Shown: piece after piece, positions 9,245-17,567 of the stretch | Position numbering within the stretch: the first letter of the stretch is position 1 | How the letters are laid out: every line of letters starts with the position of its first letter | Origin: Mucilaginibacter paludis DSM 18603 | GTDB lineage: Bacteria; Bacteroidota; Bacteroidia; Sphingobacteriales; Sphingobacteriaceae | Direction: 5' to 3' | Assembly (NCBI RefSeq): GCF_000166195.2 | Contig: NZ_CM001403.1 | Location: 5,412,432 to 5,476,431, forward strand | Length of the DNA stretch: 64,000 bases | Translations under genes and position numbers: made by a program | The notes under the pieces: model-generated | Database searches by the model: none | What the model was told of the DNA's origin: nothing | What the model saw: the letters and a program-made list of their open reading frames with translations, nothing else

Positions 9245-9351
9245 CGAACTAAAAAAAATGTCATTTCGATGAGGTACGAAGAGAAATCTTCTGCTCCAAA
9301 CAAGTCCATCGTGCAAGTTCTACAGCAAACTAACATCGTTTAAGATTGATG
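9245..9351. repeat. REP-like repeat, unit E (diverged)
   Basis: Same head (A-tract, ATGTCATTTCGATGAGGTAC, GAAATCTTCTGCTCCAAA) but lacks the internal TTGACAACTT hairpin and diverges in the second half. From 9352 to the GH31 start, about 300 bases remain, which should hold that gene's promoter. A TTTG element lies at 9494, but no promoter was identified with confidence. Confidence 0.75.
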
Positions 9352-9653
9352 AATCCCAACTCCACATCCAAATTATCCACCTCTTTTAGGCCCATTTTGT
9401 TAACCTCCATGCATCTACTCATATAAAAACACATTAAATTTCCGCATTTATTTTAATTAATTACTTGTAATTCAATTCTTTAAATCAAGTTAACATTTGT
9501 GCCCCTATTTATAAACAACAACATCCTTTACCTCGTGTAATTTCACAACATCAAAAGATTAGCCGGGTAGGTCATCCTGTTATCAGCATGAAATAAGTAG
9601 TGCTATCCGGTAACAACCAATTTGTAGTATAGCCTAATTTTAATTATTATTTT

Positions 9654-12503
9654 ATGTTAAAACGTGTACTCGTTAGTGCCTGTGTTGTTTTTTCTGCCGT
9701 GGTTTTTACCCGCGCGGTTGCGCAGCCGCTTTATAAAAAATCTGCTGATGGTATTGCGGTTAGCCTGCCCGTAAAATTATCATCCGAAGCCAGGTTGCTC
9801 AGGGTGCAGGTGGTATCGGATAAAATTATCCATATAACAGCCACTCCCGAAGCTGATTTTTCACCAGCCAAAAGCTTAATGGTGGTGGAGCAGAATCATA
9901 AGCCTGTTTCGTGGTCGGTAGTTGCCGAAGGAGATGATTTGCTGCTCAGCACGGCGGCGCTTAGGGTACATATTTCAAAACAAGGCACGCTAAGCTTTAC
10001 CGATAAGGCCGGCAAAAGCATCCTGAGTGAGCAGCCTGGCAGAGCGTTTATACCGATATCCAACAATGGCGAAAACTCCTACCATATTATCCAAAACTTT
10101 AATAGCCCGGCCAACGAAGCCATCTACGGCCTGGGGCAACACCAAAATGGTATCGTTAACTTTAAGAACCAGCACCTGGATCTGTTTCAGAACAATACCG
10201 AAGTGGCAGTTCCGTTTTTGGTATCCAGTCAAAATTACGGCATCCTGTGGGATAATTATTCCCTAACCAAATTTGGCGATACCCGCGACTATCAACCCCT
10301 GTCGGGCCTTAAATTATTTGCTGCGGATGGTAGCGAGGGCTGGTTGACGGCTACGTACGCAGCAAAGGCCGATCCTGCCAGGATTTGTATTGAACGCCCC
10401 GAGTCGGATATCGACTACTCCTACCTCGACGCCATGAAAAACTTCCCGCAAGGGTATAAACTAATTGATGGTAAGGTAACCTATGCAGGCGCTGTGGCAT
10501 CTGCCTATACCGGGAGCCACCAGTTTTGGCTTAAGTATGCCGGCTATGTTAAAGTATGGATTGATGGTAAACTACTGGCCGACCGCTGGCGCCAGGGATG
10601 GAACCCCGGCACTGCATTGTTTGATGTAGACATGATAAAGGATAAAAAATATGCGGTTAAAATTGAATGGCTGCCCGATGCCGATGAATCTTTCCTCGCC
10701 TTTAAATGGAAGAGCCCTTTAAGTGATGATCAGAAGAAAAAATTCACCTTTGATTCCGAATCAGGTAGTCAGCTGGATTATTATTTCGTATACGGCAGCA
10801 ACGCCGATGAAGTGATCAGCGGTTACCGTACCCTTACAGGCAAGGCTGTGATGATGCCGCAATGGGCTATGGGCCTGTGGCAAAGCCGCGAGCGTTATAA
10901 AACTCAGGACGAAATATTAAATACGGTTAAGGAGTTTCGCGACAGGAAGATCCCGCTGGATAACATCGTTGAAGATTGGTCGTACTGGAAAGAAAACCAG
11001 TGGGGAAGCCAGGAGTTTGACGAAACCCGTTTCCCGGATCCTGAAGGGATGATCAACACTTTGCATAAGCAATATCATACGCATATCATGATCTCAGTAT
11101 GGGCCAAATTTTACGAGGGGATTGATACTTATAACTACTTTGATAAAAATGGCTGGCTGTACAAACGCAATATTGCCAACCGCCAGCGCGACTGGATAGG
11201 TAAAGGCTATTTTTCTACCTTTTACGATGCCTATAATCCTAAGGCGCGTGAAGCCTTTTGGGGACTGATGAATAAGCATTTATATACCAAAGGGATTGAT
11301 GCCTGGTGGATGGATGCCTCGGAGCCCGATATCACCTCAAACCTGAATATACAGGCCCGCAAGGATTTTATGAACCCCACTTACATAGGTTCGTCAACAC
11401 AATACTTTAACGCTTTCCCCTTACAAAATGCCAAGGGGATTTACGAGGGGCAGCGGGGTACTAACCCCAACGATCGCGTGTTTTTGTTAACGCGTTCTGC
11501 TTATGCAGGCTTACAGCGTTACGCGGCAGCCACCTGGAGCGGCGATATAGCCGCCCGCTGGGACGATCTCAAAAACCAGATACCGGCCGGGATAGGGTTC
11601 GCGCTGTCGGGCATCCCGTACTGGACGATGGATATCGGCGGTTTTGCCGTTGAGCACCGTTACGAAAAACCAAACCCGCAGGACCTGGAAGAGTGGCGCG
11701 AGCAGATGGCCCGCTGGTTTCAGTTTGGCTCGTTTGTGCCGTTGTTCCGTGTTCATGGCCAGTTCCCTTACCGCGAAATGTACAACGTAGCGCCCGAAAA
11801 CCATCCGTCCTATCAAAGTATGCTTTATTACGATAAGCTGCGCTACCGCCTGATGCCTTATATTTATAGCCTTGCCGGGATGGCCTATCACCAGGATTAT
11901 ACCCTGATGCGCGGTTTGATAATGGACTACAGTCGGGATGAAAAGGTAAAGAACATCAGCGACGAGTACCTGTTTGGCCCCAGCTTGTTAATTAATCCGG
12001 TTTATGAGCATGGTGCTAAAACCCGGAGCGTTTATTTGCCGCAGGGTAACGGCTGGTACGATTTGTATACCGGCAAGTATTTTACAGGCGGCCAAACCAT
12101 TACTGCCGATGCGCCTTACGAGCGGCTGCCGGTGTTTGTAAAAGAGGGTGCCATTATCCCCTTCGGGCCCGAAATACAATACACCGGCGAGAAGCCTGCC
12201 GACCCTATTACCCTGTTTGTTTACGCAGGTAAGGATGCCGCCTTTACTTTATACGAGGATGAAGGAATCAACTATAATTATGAAAAGGGAGCTTTTAGCC
12301 AGATAGCCATTGCCTATAGCGAAGCTGATAAAAGCTTAACCATCAATACCCGCGAGGGAAGCTTTGCCGGCATGCTAACCAGCCGCAAGTTTAAAATTGT
12401 GAAAATTGACAACGCCAAACCCGCCGCGCTAAACTTTGAACTGAACAATTATCCCGATGTTAGCTATGAAGGAAAAAGGATAACCATAAAGTTAAATCAA
12501 TAA
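9654..12503 (+). CDS. Secreted GH31 glycoside hydrolase with PA14 insert (probable alpha-xylosidase)
   Basis: 949 residues. A signal peptide (to about residue 23) is followed by the GH31 N-terminal beta-sandwich, a PA14 domain inserted at about residues 228-370 (SAYTGSHQFWLKYAGYVKVWIDG), the TIM barrel (about 390-720) and C-terminal beta domains. The catalytic nucleophile is Asp554 in WWMDASEPD, and the acid/base is probably Asp631 in TWSGDI. GH31 enzymes retain anomeric configuration and release alpha-linked glucose or xylose. The PA14 insert and the DASEPD nucleophile block are typical of the alpha-xylosidase branch that removes xylose side chains from xyloglucan oligosaccharides. Substrate assignment remains inference. 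The HTCS is the next gene upstream, across a 1.3-kb repeat-filled gap, and is its likely regulator. Confidence 0.92.
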   Translation: MLKRVLVSACVVFSAVVFTRAVAQPLYKKSADGIAVSLPVKLSSEARLLRVQVVSDKIIHITATPEADFSPAKSLMVVEQNHKPVSWSVVAEGDDLLLSTAALRVHISKQGTLSFTDKAGKSILSEQPGRAFIPISNNGENSYHIIQNFNSPANEAIYGLGQHQNGIVNFKNQHLDLFQNNTEVAVPFLVSSQNYGILWDNYSLTKFGDTRDYQPLSGLKLFAADGSEGWLTATYAAKADPARICIERPESDIDYSYLDAMKNFPQGYKLIDGKVTYAGAVASAYTGSHQFWLKYAGYVKVWIDGKLLADRWRQGWNPGTALFDVDMIKDKKYAVKIEWLPDADESFLAFKWKSPLSDDQKKKFTFDSESGSQLDYYFVYGSNADEVISGYRTLTGKAVMMPQWAMGLWQSRERYKTQDEILNTVKEFRDRKIPLDNIVEDWSYWKENQWGSQEFDETRFPDPEGMINTLHKQYHTHIMISVWAKFYEGIDTYNYFDKNGWLYKRNIANRQRDWIGKGYFSTFYDAYNPKAREAFWGLMNKHLYTKGIDAWWMDASEPDITSNLNIQARKDFMNPTYIGSSTQYFNAFPLQNAKGIYEGQRGTNPNDRVFLLTRSAYAGLQRYAAATWSGDIAARWDDLKNQIPAGIGFALSGIPYWTMDIGGFAVEHRYEKPNPQDLEEWREQMARWFQFGSFVPLFRVHGQFPYREMYNVAPENHPSYQSMLYYDKLRYRLMPYIYSLAGMAYHQDYTLMRGLIMDYSRDEKVKNISDEYLFGPSLLINPVYEHGAKTRSVYLPQGNGWYDLYTGKYFTGGQTITADAPYERLPVFVKEGAIIPFGPEIQYTGEKPADPITLFVYAGKDAAFTLYEDEGINYNYEKGAFSQIAIAYSEADKSLTINTREGSFAGMLTSRKFKIVKIDNAKPAALNFELNNYPDVSYEGKRITIKLNQ

Positions 12504-12533
12504 TAGATTTAGGGATTCGGTATTTAGGCCCAT

Positions 12534-12658
12534 CGTTATGGCGAGGAAGCAATCTCCAACCCCATCGTGATTGCGAGGAGGAACGACGAAGCAATCGCGA
12601 ACTATGCAGAGCAAAATTGCACGGCCGCTCTGCCTCAGTAGATTGCTTCGCCATAACG
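12534..12658. repeat. Long hairpin repeat, copy 1
   Basis: The arms CGTTATGGCGAGGAAGCAAT and (inverse) ATTGCTTCGCCATAACG enclose a shared interior containing GCAGAGC...GGCCGCTCTGC, itself a small hairpin. It lies 31 bases after the GH31 stop. This sequence type, an ATTGCTTCGTC hairpin, is one I recall as widespread between genes in Sphingobacteriaceae. Confidence 0.8.
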
Positions 12659-12668
12659 CTCACCACGC

Positions 12669-12767
12669 CGTCATTGAGGAGGAACGACGAAGCAATCTCT
12701 AAACTATACAGAGCGAACTTGCATGGCCGCTCTGCTTCAGTAGAGATTGCTTCGTCCCTCGATGACG
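12669..12767. repeat. Long hairpin repeat, copy 2
   Basis: Arms CGTCATTGAGGAGGAACGAC (12669) and GTCCCTCGATGACG (ending 12767), with the internal AAGCAATCTCT / AGAGATTGCTT stem and the same GAGCG...CGCTC core as copy 1. It could fold into one hairpin of nearly 100 nt in RNA or single-stranded DNA. Confidence 0.8.
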
Positions 12768-12834
12768 TTTGAAGAGCAGGGTTCGTGATGCCGCAAACCC
12801 GCGAGGAATAGTTAATAATCAGCTCCTCTCCCCC

Positions 12835-12870
12835 CGTCGTCATTGCGTGGAGGGACGACGAAGCAATCTA
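12835..12870. repeat. Half copy of the hairpin repeat, copy 3
   Basis: Only the left arm remains (CGTCGTCATTGCGTGGAGGG, then ACGACGAAGCAATCT). No matching right arm follows. The next 340 bases, to the small lysine-rich gene, hold nothing else that I can identify. Confidence 0.65.
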
Positions 12871-13216
12871 AGCTATATAAGGCAACTCCGCCTACGTAAA
12901 GTCGTTAGTCCAACAAAATTCAAGAAAAGCATTTTTTAAATTTTATAACACACAATAAAATATCCAATATCCAGTTTATATATTATCAACCTCGTATATT
13001 TCCATAAAACCACTCTCGTTTTTATTTGATACCCGGGACAGACAGAGCACTCCGCTCTTCAATATTTAATACTGGCCGGAACTGCAAATCATTCCCATCA
13101 GCCTCCGGGCGGCGCCAGGTTTTAAAAAAATGATTTGAGATAAACTGCATATCGAACTAAAAAGTATATCCTCGCATATATCAAAACTGTATAACAATAT
13201 TTAAAACACTAAGAAA

Positions 13217-13345
13217 ATGAGTAAAGACAAAGGCAGTAAAGACACCAAAAAGGCTCCCAGCACCGAACATAAAAAAGCTCCTTCTGATTACCAGAGTGGT
13301 AAAAAAACAGTATCTAAAATTGAACCACCAATTAAAAAGAAGTAA
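13217..13345 (+). CDS. Lysine-rich 42-residue protein
   Basis: An ATG start follows AACACTAAGAAA, and the frame reads MSKDKGSKDTKKAPS...KKK. Of 42 residues, 14 are Lys, with Ser, Asp and Pro making up much of the rest. It is disordered and strongly basic, with no hydrophobic core. Short 'MSKnKGSKdTKKAP' proteins occur in Bacteroidota genomes as conserved hypotheticals; I recall the pattern but no function. Binding to nucleic acid or another polyanion would fit the charge, which is inference. The stop is four bases before the next gene's ATG, so the two are probably co-transcribed. Confidence 0.7.
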   Translation: MSKDKGSKDTKKAPSTEHKKAPSDYQSGKKTVSKIEPPIKKK

Positions 13346-13349
13346 GAAC

Positions 13350-13673
13350 ATGACAAGTCAATCTGTTGAATTTAAAGCCATGGAGTACGTTTACGACCTG
13401 GCTAATTGCGCTAAAGAAAACGGTTTTAAAACTGGTGAACAGTGGGATGTAAGCGTGGCATCCGCCGAGGAAAAAATAGCTATCGAGAATAAATACAATC
13501 CAACCGTCTCGGTTAAGGTTTTGCCTGCAGTTCTGTCCGAGATGTTTCACCTGGTTAAAGGTAAATTGGTTATGGCCAAAACCGAAACTGAGGTTGTTTT
13601 AGATGCTAATAGCATCCGTCAAAATCAACTTCAATACCTGGTTGCCTATAATTCAAAAAGGGAGCGGCGCTAA
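13350..13673 (+). CDS. Hypothetical protein, co-transcribed with the lysine-rich peptide
   Basis: 107 residues from the ATG at 13350. A longer frame reaching back to 13296 would overlap the lysine-rich gene and is rejected. It is predicted soluble and mixed alpha/beta: an N-terminal helix (SVEFKAMEYVYDLANCAKENGF), a TGEQWDVSVASAEEKIAIENKYNP segment, a central VKVLPAVLSEMFHLVKGKL block and a short basic tail. There is no signal peptide or recognised motif. The spacing of four bases after the upstream stop suggests translational coupling. No function can be assigned. Confidence 0.65.
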   Translation: MTSQSVEFKAMEYVYDLANCAKENGFKTGEQWDVSVASAEEKIAIENKYNPTVSVKVLPAVLSEMFHLVKGKLVMAKTETEVVLDANSIRQNQLQYLVAYNSKRERR

Positions 13674-13798
13674 AAAGTGATTGTAGGATCGTGTTTTGTT
13701 CTGGTTGTTTTATTTTCGTTGTAATTAATTTAATGAATGGTGAAACTATTTTATAGGCCATTTGCTTGTAATGTTACCCTTTAGGGTAACCATAAATT

Positions 13799-15004
13799 AT
13801 GTCCAAGCTGATAGAGCGAATTTTAAAGTTTAACCAGGGATTGCTTCCAGAAATGCTTCCTTATAAATACGAAGCAATGGCCGAAAACCCTTTCCGTTTT
13901 TACCGGGGTACCTGCCATTTGTTTTATGAAGATTTACAGATGGAGAAAGCTATTGCGGCATCTCCGCTAACCTGGATCTGCGGTGATCTGCACCTGGAAA
14001 ATTTTGGTAGTTACCGGGGCGAAAACGGTTTGGTTTATTTCGATTTGAATGATTTTGACGAATCGGTTTTGGCACCGGCTTCGTTTGAGGTTGTGCGCCT
14101 TATTACAAGTATCTTTATCGGTTTTGACAGTTTAGATATTGAGCAGAAAAAAGCGGATAAAATGGCGCGGCTTTTTTTGAAAACATATTCGACCACCCTT
14201 GCCGCGGGTAAGGCTATCAGTATTGAGCCGCGTACCGCTAAGGGTATTGTTCGTGATTTTTTAACTGCCGCCGAAAAAAGCAAGGCAAAGGATTTGTTAG
14301 AAAAGCGGACAGAAAAAAAAAGTAAAAAACTGGTTTTATCATTAACCGATGAGCGCCATTTTAAGTTAGATAGAAAACTAAAAGCAGATTTAACAAGCCA
14401 TATCTCAGACTGGATTTCTACCAGCAGCGACGGTCCGTACAATTATAAAGTAAAGGGTTGTGTATTCAGGCTGGCTGGCACGGGTAGTATTGGTGTAAAG
14501 CGATATCTGTTTCTGCTCAAAAGTACCAACACGCGCAACAATTATTTGCTTATTGATATGAAGCAGTCCAGGCCATCATCTGTGTCGCCTTTTGTACATT
14601 GCAAGCAGCCTGCTTGGGCCGCTGAATCGGAAAGAATCATTACCGCTCAACGCCATTTGCAGAATGTAACCCCATCACTTTTAAGTACAACTGATTTTCG
14701 GGGTGACACCTATGTGATCCAGGAGCTGCAGCCCGTTAAGGATTCTATTAAATTTAAGATGATTCGTGACCAATACCGGGATCTTTACCTGGTTATTGAT
14801 GACATGGCCTTGTTAACAGCCTCAGCACAATTGCGTAGTGGTGGTAGGGGCGGTTCGGCCATTATTGATGAGCTTTCTGCTTTCGGTAAAAATCCAGACT
14901 GGCAGGAACCCCTGTTGGATTATGCCCGCAAATATGCGGCAACAGTTAAAAAGTACTATAACCAGTACATACGCAGTTACGAGGCGGGCAAGCTAACACG
15001 TTAA
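13799..15004 (+). CDS. DUF2252 family protein
   Basis: 401 residues, cytoplasmic. The DUF2252 blocks are clear: NPFRFYRGTCHLFYEDL near the start, then ICGDLHLENFGSYRG and VYFDLNDFDESVLAPASFEVVRL (about residues 60-105), and later GTGSIGVKRYLFLL and YVIQELQPVKD. The GDLHLENF and DLNDFDE pair resembles the catalytic and metal-binding loops of aminoglycoside-phosphotransferase/kinase-fold proteins, so a small-molecule kinase-like activity is possible. No substrate is established for the family. The gene appears monocistronic, 125 bases after the hypothetical protein. A weak hairpin (GCCCTT..AAGGGC, then T-rich) lies about 300 bases downstream at 15304-15334. Confidence 0.88.
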   Translation: MSKLIERILKFNQGLLPEMLPYKYEAMAENPFRFYRGTCHLFYEDLQMEKAIAASPLTWICGDLHLENFGSYRGENGLVYFDLNDFDESVLAPASFEVVRLITSIFIGFDSLDIEQKKADKMARLFLKTYSTTLAAGKAISIEPRTAKGIVRDFLTAAEKSKAKDLLEKRTEKKSKKLVLSLTDERHFKLDRKLKADLTSHISDWISTSSDGPYNYKVKGCVFRLAGTGSIGVKRYLFLLKSTNTRNNYLLIDMKQSRPSSVSPFVHCKQPAWAAESERIITAQRHLQNVTPSLLSTTDFRGDTYVIQELQPVKDSIKFKMIRDQYRDLYLVIDDMALLTASAQLRSGGRGGSAIIDELSAFGKNPDWQEPLLDYARKYAATVKKYYNQYIRSYEAGKLTR

Positions 15005-15050
15005 CTATCTGTTTGGTCTACCATGTTTTTTAACAGCGAGTAGGATACGT

Positions 15051-15257
15051 TTAATGGCAGCAGGTAGCAGCAAGGGTTTGCCGTATTTCAACATCAATTA
15101 ACGAAACCAACTTACTGCTACATGAACTGCAAAAGTGATCCGTTATCAGCGTGTCCAGGCTAAAGGTTAAATTTAAATGCACTGCGTCCCGATGATAAAT
15201 GGAGGTTTTGCAATGTTTATTAAAACAATAATAAACGATGTTGGTGTGATAATTCAT
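15051..15257 (-). CDS. Small Cys/His-rich protein, possibly zinc-binding
   Basis: 68 residues with Cys pairs arranged as C-x4-C (CFNKHC), HFCSSC (C-x2-C) and a terminal CCH, plus several His. That layout is compatible with a small zinc ribbon or treble-clef fold. The N-terminal YYCFNKHCKTSIYHRDAVHLNL stretch looks like a real beta-rich segment. I know no named family. It is convergent with the DUF2252 gene (46-base gap) and has no clear ribosome binding site. It may be a genuine orphan or a chance frame. Confidence 0.45.
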   Translation of the reverse strand: MNYHTNIVYYCFNKHCKTSIYHRDAVHLNLTFSLDTLITDHFCSSCSSKLVSLIDVEIRQTLAATCCH

Positions 15258-15719
15258 TATGCCAAGTTATTTAAGTAATTATTCATTAATCGGTTGGTAG
15301 TAAGCCCTTCAGGGTATCAATAAAGGGCATATTTTTAATATACATATATTGTACCAAAATTGATTATTACTAAAATAAATATTGAAAAAAATACAATCGT
15401 TGTTGAATCGCTTTGTTTTTTATCTGGCAGGGTTTTGACCGGATTTTAAAACGGTGCGTAGCTTGGTTGTTGACCACTATTTTATACCATCAATACAATA
15501 TTTCCAATCGAAGTCAGTGTGGGCATAATGTTGCGCATTTTGTGGATTTAAAATAATTGAATTTTTTATCCGTTTAAACTTTTATTTATACATTAGTCTC
15601 TTTGCAGACTACAGTGTTTGTAATCAAACCAATTATATATACAATAGCCGATTTGAAGCGATTCATCTATGGGATGTTTGCCATTAGCTTATCATCAAAG
15701 AGTGATTGTTTTTTAGCGA
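15258..15719. other. Intergenic region upstream of the first ECF sigma gene
   Basis: 462 AT-rich bases. Seen: a weak terminator-like hairpin (GCCCTT at 15304, AAGGGC at 15323, then T-rich) and a short hairpin around TAGTCTC..TGCAGACTA (15594-15612). The sigma gene promoter should be here, but I cannot place it with confidence. Confidence 0.45.
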
Positions 15720-16316
15720 ATGAAAAGTTTTAAGGAGATGACCGACGAGGATATATTGCTTCTGTTAAACAAAGGAGACGATACCTCTTTGTTTATCGAA
15801 CTGTATAACCGCTACTATGCTCAATTGTATAATACGGCATGTAAACGCTGTTCTTCGTCTGAGATTGCTGAAGAAATTGTGCAGGACCTTTTTATCAATT
15901 TGTGGAGAAACCGTGCAACAATTAAAATTAATTCGTCGTTGAGCGGTTACCTGTTTACAGCTATCCGTAATCTCATCTTAAATCAAATTCAAAGGGAGGC
16001 ATCAAGGAAAAAGGCTTATGAAGCGATTATTCCTGAACGTTTCGATTACGACAATTCTACCGAGGAAAGCGTGATGGCTAACGATTTAAAGCATCACTTG
16101 GATATCAATATGGATTCATTGCCCGATAAATGCCGCTCCGTGTTCGATCTGAGCCGCAACCATCATAAAAGCAATAAACAAATTGCCTTCGAGTTGGGCA
16201 TTTCCGAAAAGACGGTCGAAAATCATATCACCAGGGCTTTGAAATATTTGCGTGTTAGCCTGCATCATATCCTTTTATCTTTTGCTATAGCTGTCTTTTT
16301 TATCTCAGGTAAATAA
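15720..16316 (+). CDS. ECF RNA polymerase sigma factor (first SusCD locus)
   Basis: 198 residues. Region 2 (about 22-92) includes the LYNRYYAQLYNTACKRC and EEIVQDLFINLWRNR motifs of ECF sigma factors. Region 4 (about 130-182) has the LPDKCRSVFDLSRNHHKSNKQIAFELGISEKTVENHITRA helix-turn-helix. The C-terminus ends in a hydrophobic tail (HHILLSFAIAVFFISG), common in Bacteroidota SusCD-linked sigma factors. In this arrangement sigma is held by the FecR anti-sigma until the SusC-type transporter signals substrate, and then transcribes the susC operon. The expected partner FecR is not adjacent: it begins 2.4 kb downstream, after three opposite-strand genes. Confidence 0.95.
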   Translation: MKSFKEMTDEDILLLLNKGDDTSLFIELYNRYYAQLYNTACKRCSSSEIAEEIVQDLFINLWRNRATIKINSSLSGYLFTAIRNLILNQIQREASRKKAYEAIIPERFDYDNSTEESVMANDLKHHLDINMDSLPDKCRSVFDLSRNHHKSNKQIAFELGISEKTVENHITRALKYLRVSLHHILLSFAIAVFFISGK

Positions 16317-16406
16317 TAGTAATAGCCCCCTACTGGTAAAAAGCTTTTTCATAAAACTGTTATCTACTTTTCAATCAAACTATTCTAAATAAACCTCGGC
16401 TTAAGA

Positions 16407-16628
16407 TTATGTTTTTAAGGTTTTTTGTTTGTTTCTAAGCATAATCATGGCTTTGTCTGCTCGAACTTTCCGGGTTTCTTCCTGTTTGGCTGAACCCACC
16501 CAGTCACAATAGCCTTGTTTATAAGATTTGGAAAGGCTAAAAAAAAAAATGCTGGCCTCGGCATCCTGATCAAGTAATACCTGTAATTCCGCAGGTGTAC
16601 CTTCAATATGTTCTCCTTTTTTTAGCAT
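16407..16628 (-). CDS. Short YdeI/OmpD-associated (OmdA-type) protein
   Basis: 73 residues matching the C-terminal OmdA half of YdeI-family proteins: PAELQVLLDQDAEASIFFFSLSKSYKQGYCDWVGSAKQEETRKVRADKAMIML. The SYKQGYCDWV...AKQEETR..R..K.I.ML pattern is the family signature. Full YdeI proteins are roughly 190 residues, with an extra N-terminal DUF1801-like domain missing here. Family members have been linked to peptide or bacteriocin protection, but the biochemical role is unclear. The stand-alone domain may be functional or a remnant. It lies directly behind a broken gene in an inserted block between sigma and FecR. Confidence 0.7.
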   Translation of the reverse strand: MLKKGEHIEGTPAELQVLLDQDAEASIFFFSLSKSYKQGYCDWVGSAKQEETRKVRADKAMIMLRNKQKTLKT

Positions 16629-16629
16629 T

Positions 16630-16815
16630 TTAGTTCGCTGTATTTTGTATGGTCCTTATTTCAACATGGCCGCCTAACTCAAATATAGGGCATTTAGCCG
16701 CAATTTGTTTGGCTTCATTTTAGTCTGCCGCATTGATAACAGCAATGTAATCTATGTGGTGTGCTGTAAGATCAGCAATACAATCAAGCTTTTTTAAATA
16801 AGCATATTTTATCTT
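16630..16815 (-). pseudogene. YCII/DGPF-like gene remnant with internal stop
   Basis: Reading leftward on the minus strand, the frame gives LKKLDCIADLTAHHIDYIAV, then INAAD, a TAA stop, and NEAKQIAAKCPIF followed by ELGGHVEIRTIQ. The part after the stop resembles the C-terminal 'EA...A..CP....GG.VE.RP' block of YCII/DGPF-type proteins. There is no start codon, and the piece begins directly after the stop codon of the secreted 138-residue gene, in the same frame. A 5'-truncated, nonsense-mutated relic is the simplest reading. It is too short for a firm family call. Confidence 0.5.
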
Positions 16816-17232
16816 CTAATTTTTGTGTAAGTCAGCTAATTGGCTTTGCAAAGCAGCGGATAGGTCTTCTTTTTTATCATCAAAAATGGAGCCCGATTTT
16901 ATCAGGGTTTTAGCCTGTGTGCCAATCCATTGTTCGTAGCCAGAGGTTTTGATTGTAATAAAAGGTATCCAAACTTCTTTTTTGTCTTCTTTAGTTAGAA
17001 ATTCGCCGGATATCAGGTATTGCTTTCCGCCATCAGCACTCTTGATGTGTCCTAATTTGACTTTCCTGAACCCAACAGGATTTGGCGGACGATGGTTGTT
17101 AAAGTCAGTAGCCGATGACGTGATCAGATAACGAACTATGGTATCAGTTTGCGTTGCAGGATGTGACGCTTGGGCTTTGGTAGTAAAGGAAGTGACAAAA
17201 GCCAGGCTGATGGTCATAAAGAGCTTTCTCAT
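16816..17232 (-). CDS. Secreted hypothetical protein
   Basis: 138 residues with a clear signal peptide (MRKLFMTISLAFVTSFTTKAQA, cleavage near residue 22). The mature part is small and mixed: TDTIVRYLITSSATDF, a HIKSADGGKQYLISGEFLTKEDKKEVWIPFITIK beta-rich centre and a helical C-terminus (DLSAALQSQLADLHKN). No cysteine and no known motif, so no function is assigned. It sits in the block of minus-strand genes separating the sigma factor from its FecR. Confidence 0.7.
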   Translation of the reverse strand: MRKLFMTISLAFVTSFTTKAQASHPATQTDTIVRYLITSSATDFNNHRPPNPVGFRKVKLGHIKSADGGKQYLISGEFLTKEDKKEVWIPFITIKTSGYEQWIGTQAKTLIKSGSIFDDKKEDLSAALQSQLADLHKN

Positions 17233-17567
17233 AATGGTTATAAAGTTATTAAATTAAGTTTTTTTTCAATAAGGAATAGTTGCCAAGTCCAAACCGGGGC
17301 CCCTGCAAACAAAATTCCTGTCATCCGTTTAGATCACGAGGTTAAACCCGGTCCCCCGGGATATCAAAGATGGCGTGGATCCGCGGCTTTAATTCGTTAT
17401 ATAAAATCACCTTGTGTGAAAAGTGGAAAACAGTCTCATTTGTAAGATTTCGTTTCTAATGGCACACTATTTTCACTTTTGATGGCACACAAAAGTGCTC
17501 ATAAGCTCAACCTCACCTGCCAATCGACCAAGCATTTCTATAGATGATAATGGCTGTCCGCAGTCGT
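17233..17567. other. Intergenic region with the left inverted repeat
   Basis: 335 bases. It holds a partial copy of the repeat motif (GAAAAGTGGAAAACAGT at 17418-17434) and the complete left inverted repeat at 17460-17489. The 17290-17400 part is GC-rich (GGTTAAACCCGGTCCCCCGG) and may be decayed coding sequence, but no family is recognisable. Confidence 0.5.
17460..17489. repeat. Left 30-bp inverted repeat flanking the hydrolase gene
   Basis: TGGCACACTATTTTCACTTT followed by TGATGGCACA. It matches the inverse of 18609-18638 at 26 of 30 positions. The TGGCACACTATTTTCACTTTTG style resembles sub-terminal repeats at the ends of IS21-family elements as I recall them, but no istA or istB remains. 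Confidence 0.65.

Noticed and set aside
8424..9351. CRISPR array
   Set aside because: Repeats are long (about 140 bases), of unequal integrity, without regular spacers and without cas genes.
11511..11891. Long antisense frame within GH31
   Set aside because: Complementary to the catalytic domain of an intact gene; no independent support.
12460..12843. 127-codon frame on the minus strand
   Set aside because: It runs through the hairpin repeats behind GH31; its repeated TEAERPCKFAL/TEAERPCNFAL segments are the repeats translated, not a protein.
13296..13349. Upstream extension of the 107-residue protein (MVKKQYLKL start)
   Set aside because: It overlaps the lysine-rich gene in another frame; the ATG at 13350 gives normal spacing.
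17170..17445. 91-codon plus-strand frame overlapping the secreted orphan
   Set aside because: Starts antisense to a signal-peptide gene and continues into non-coding sequence; no family features.
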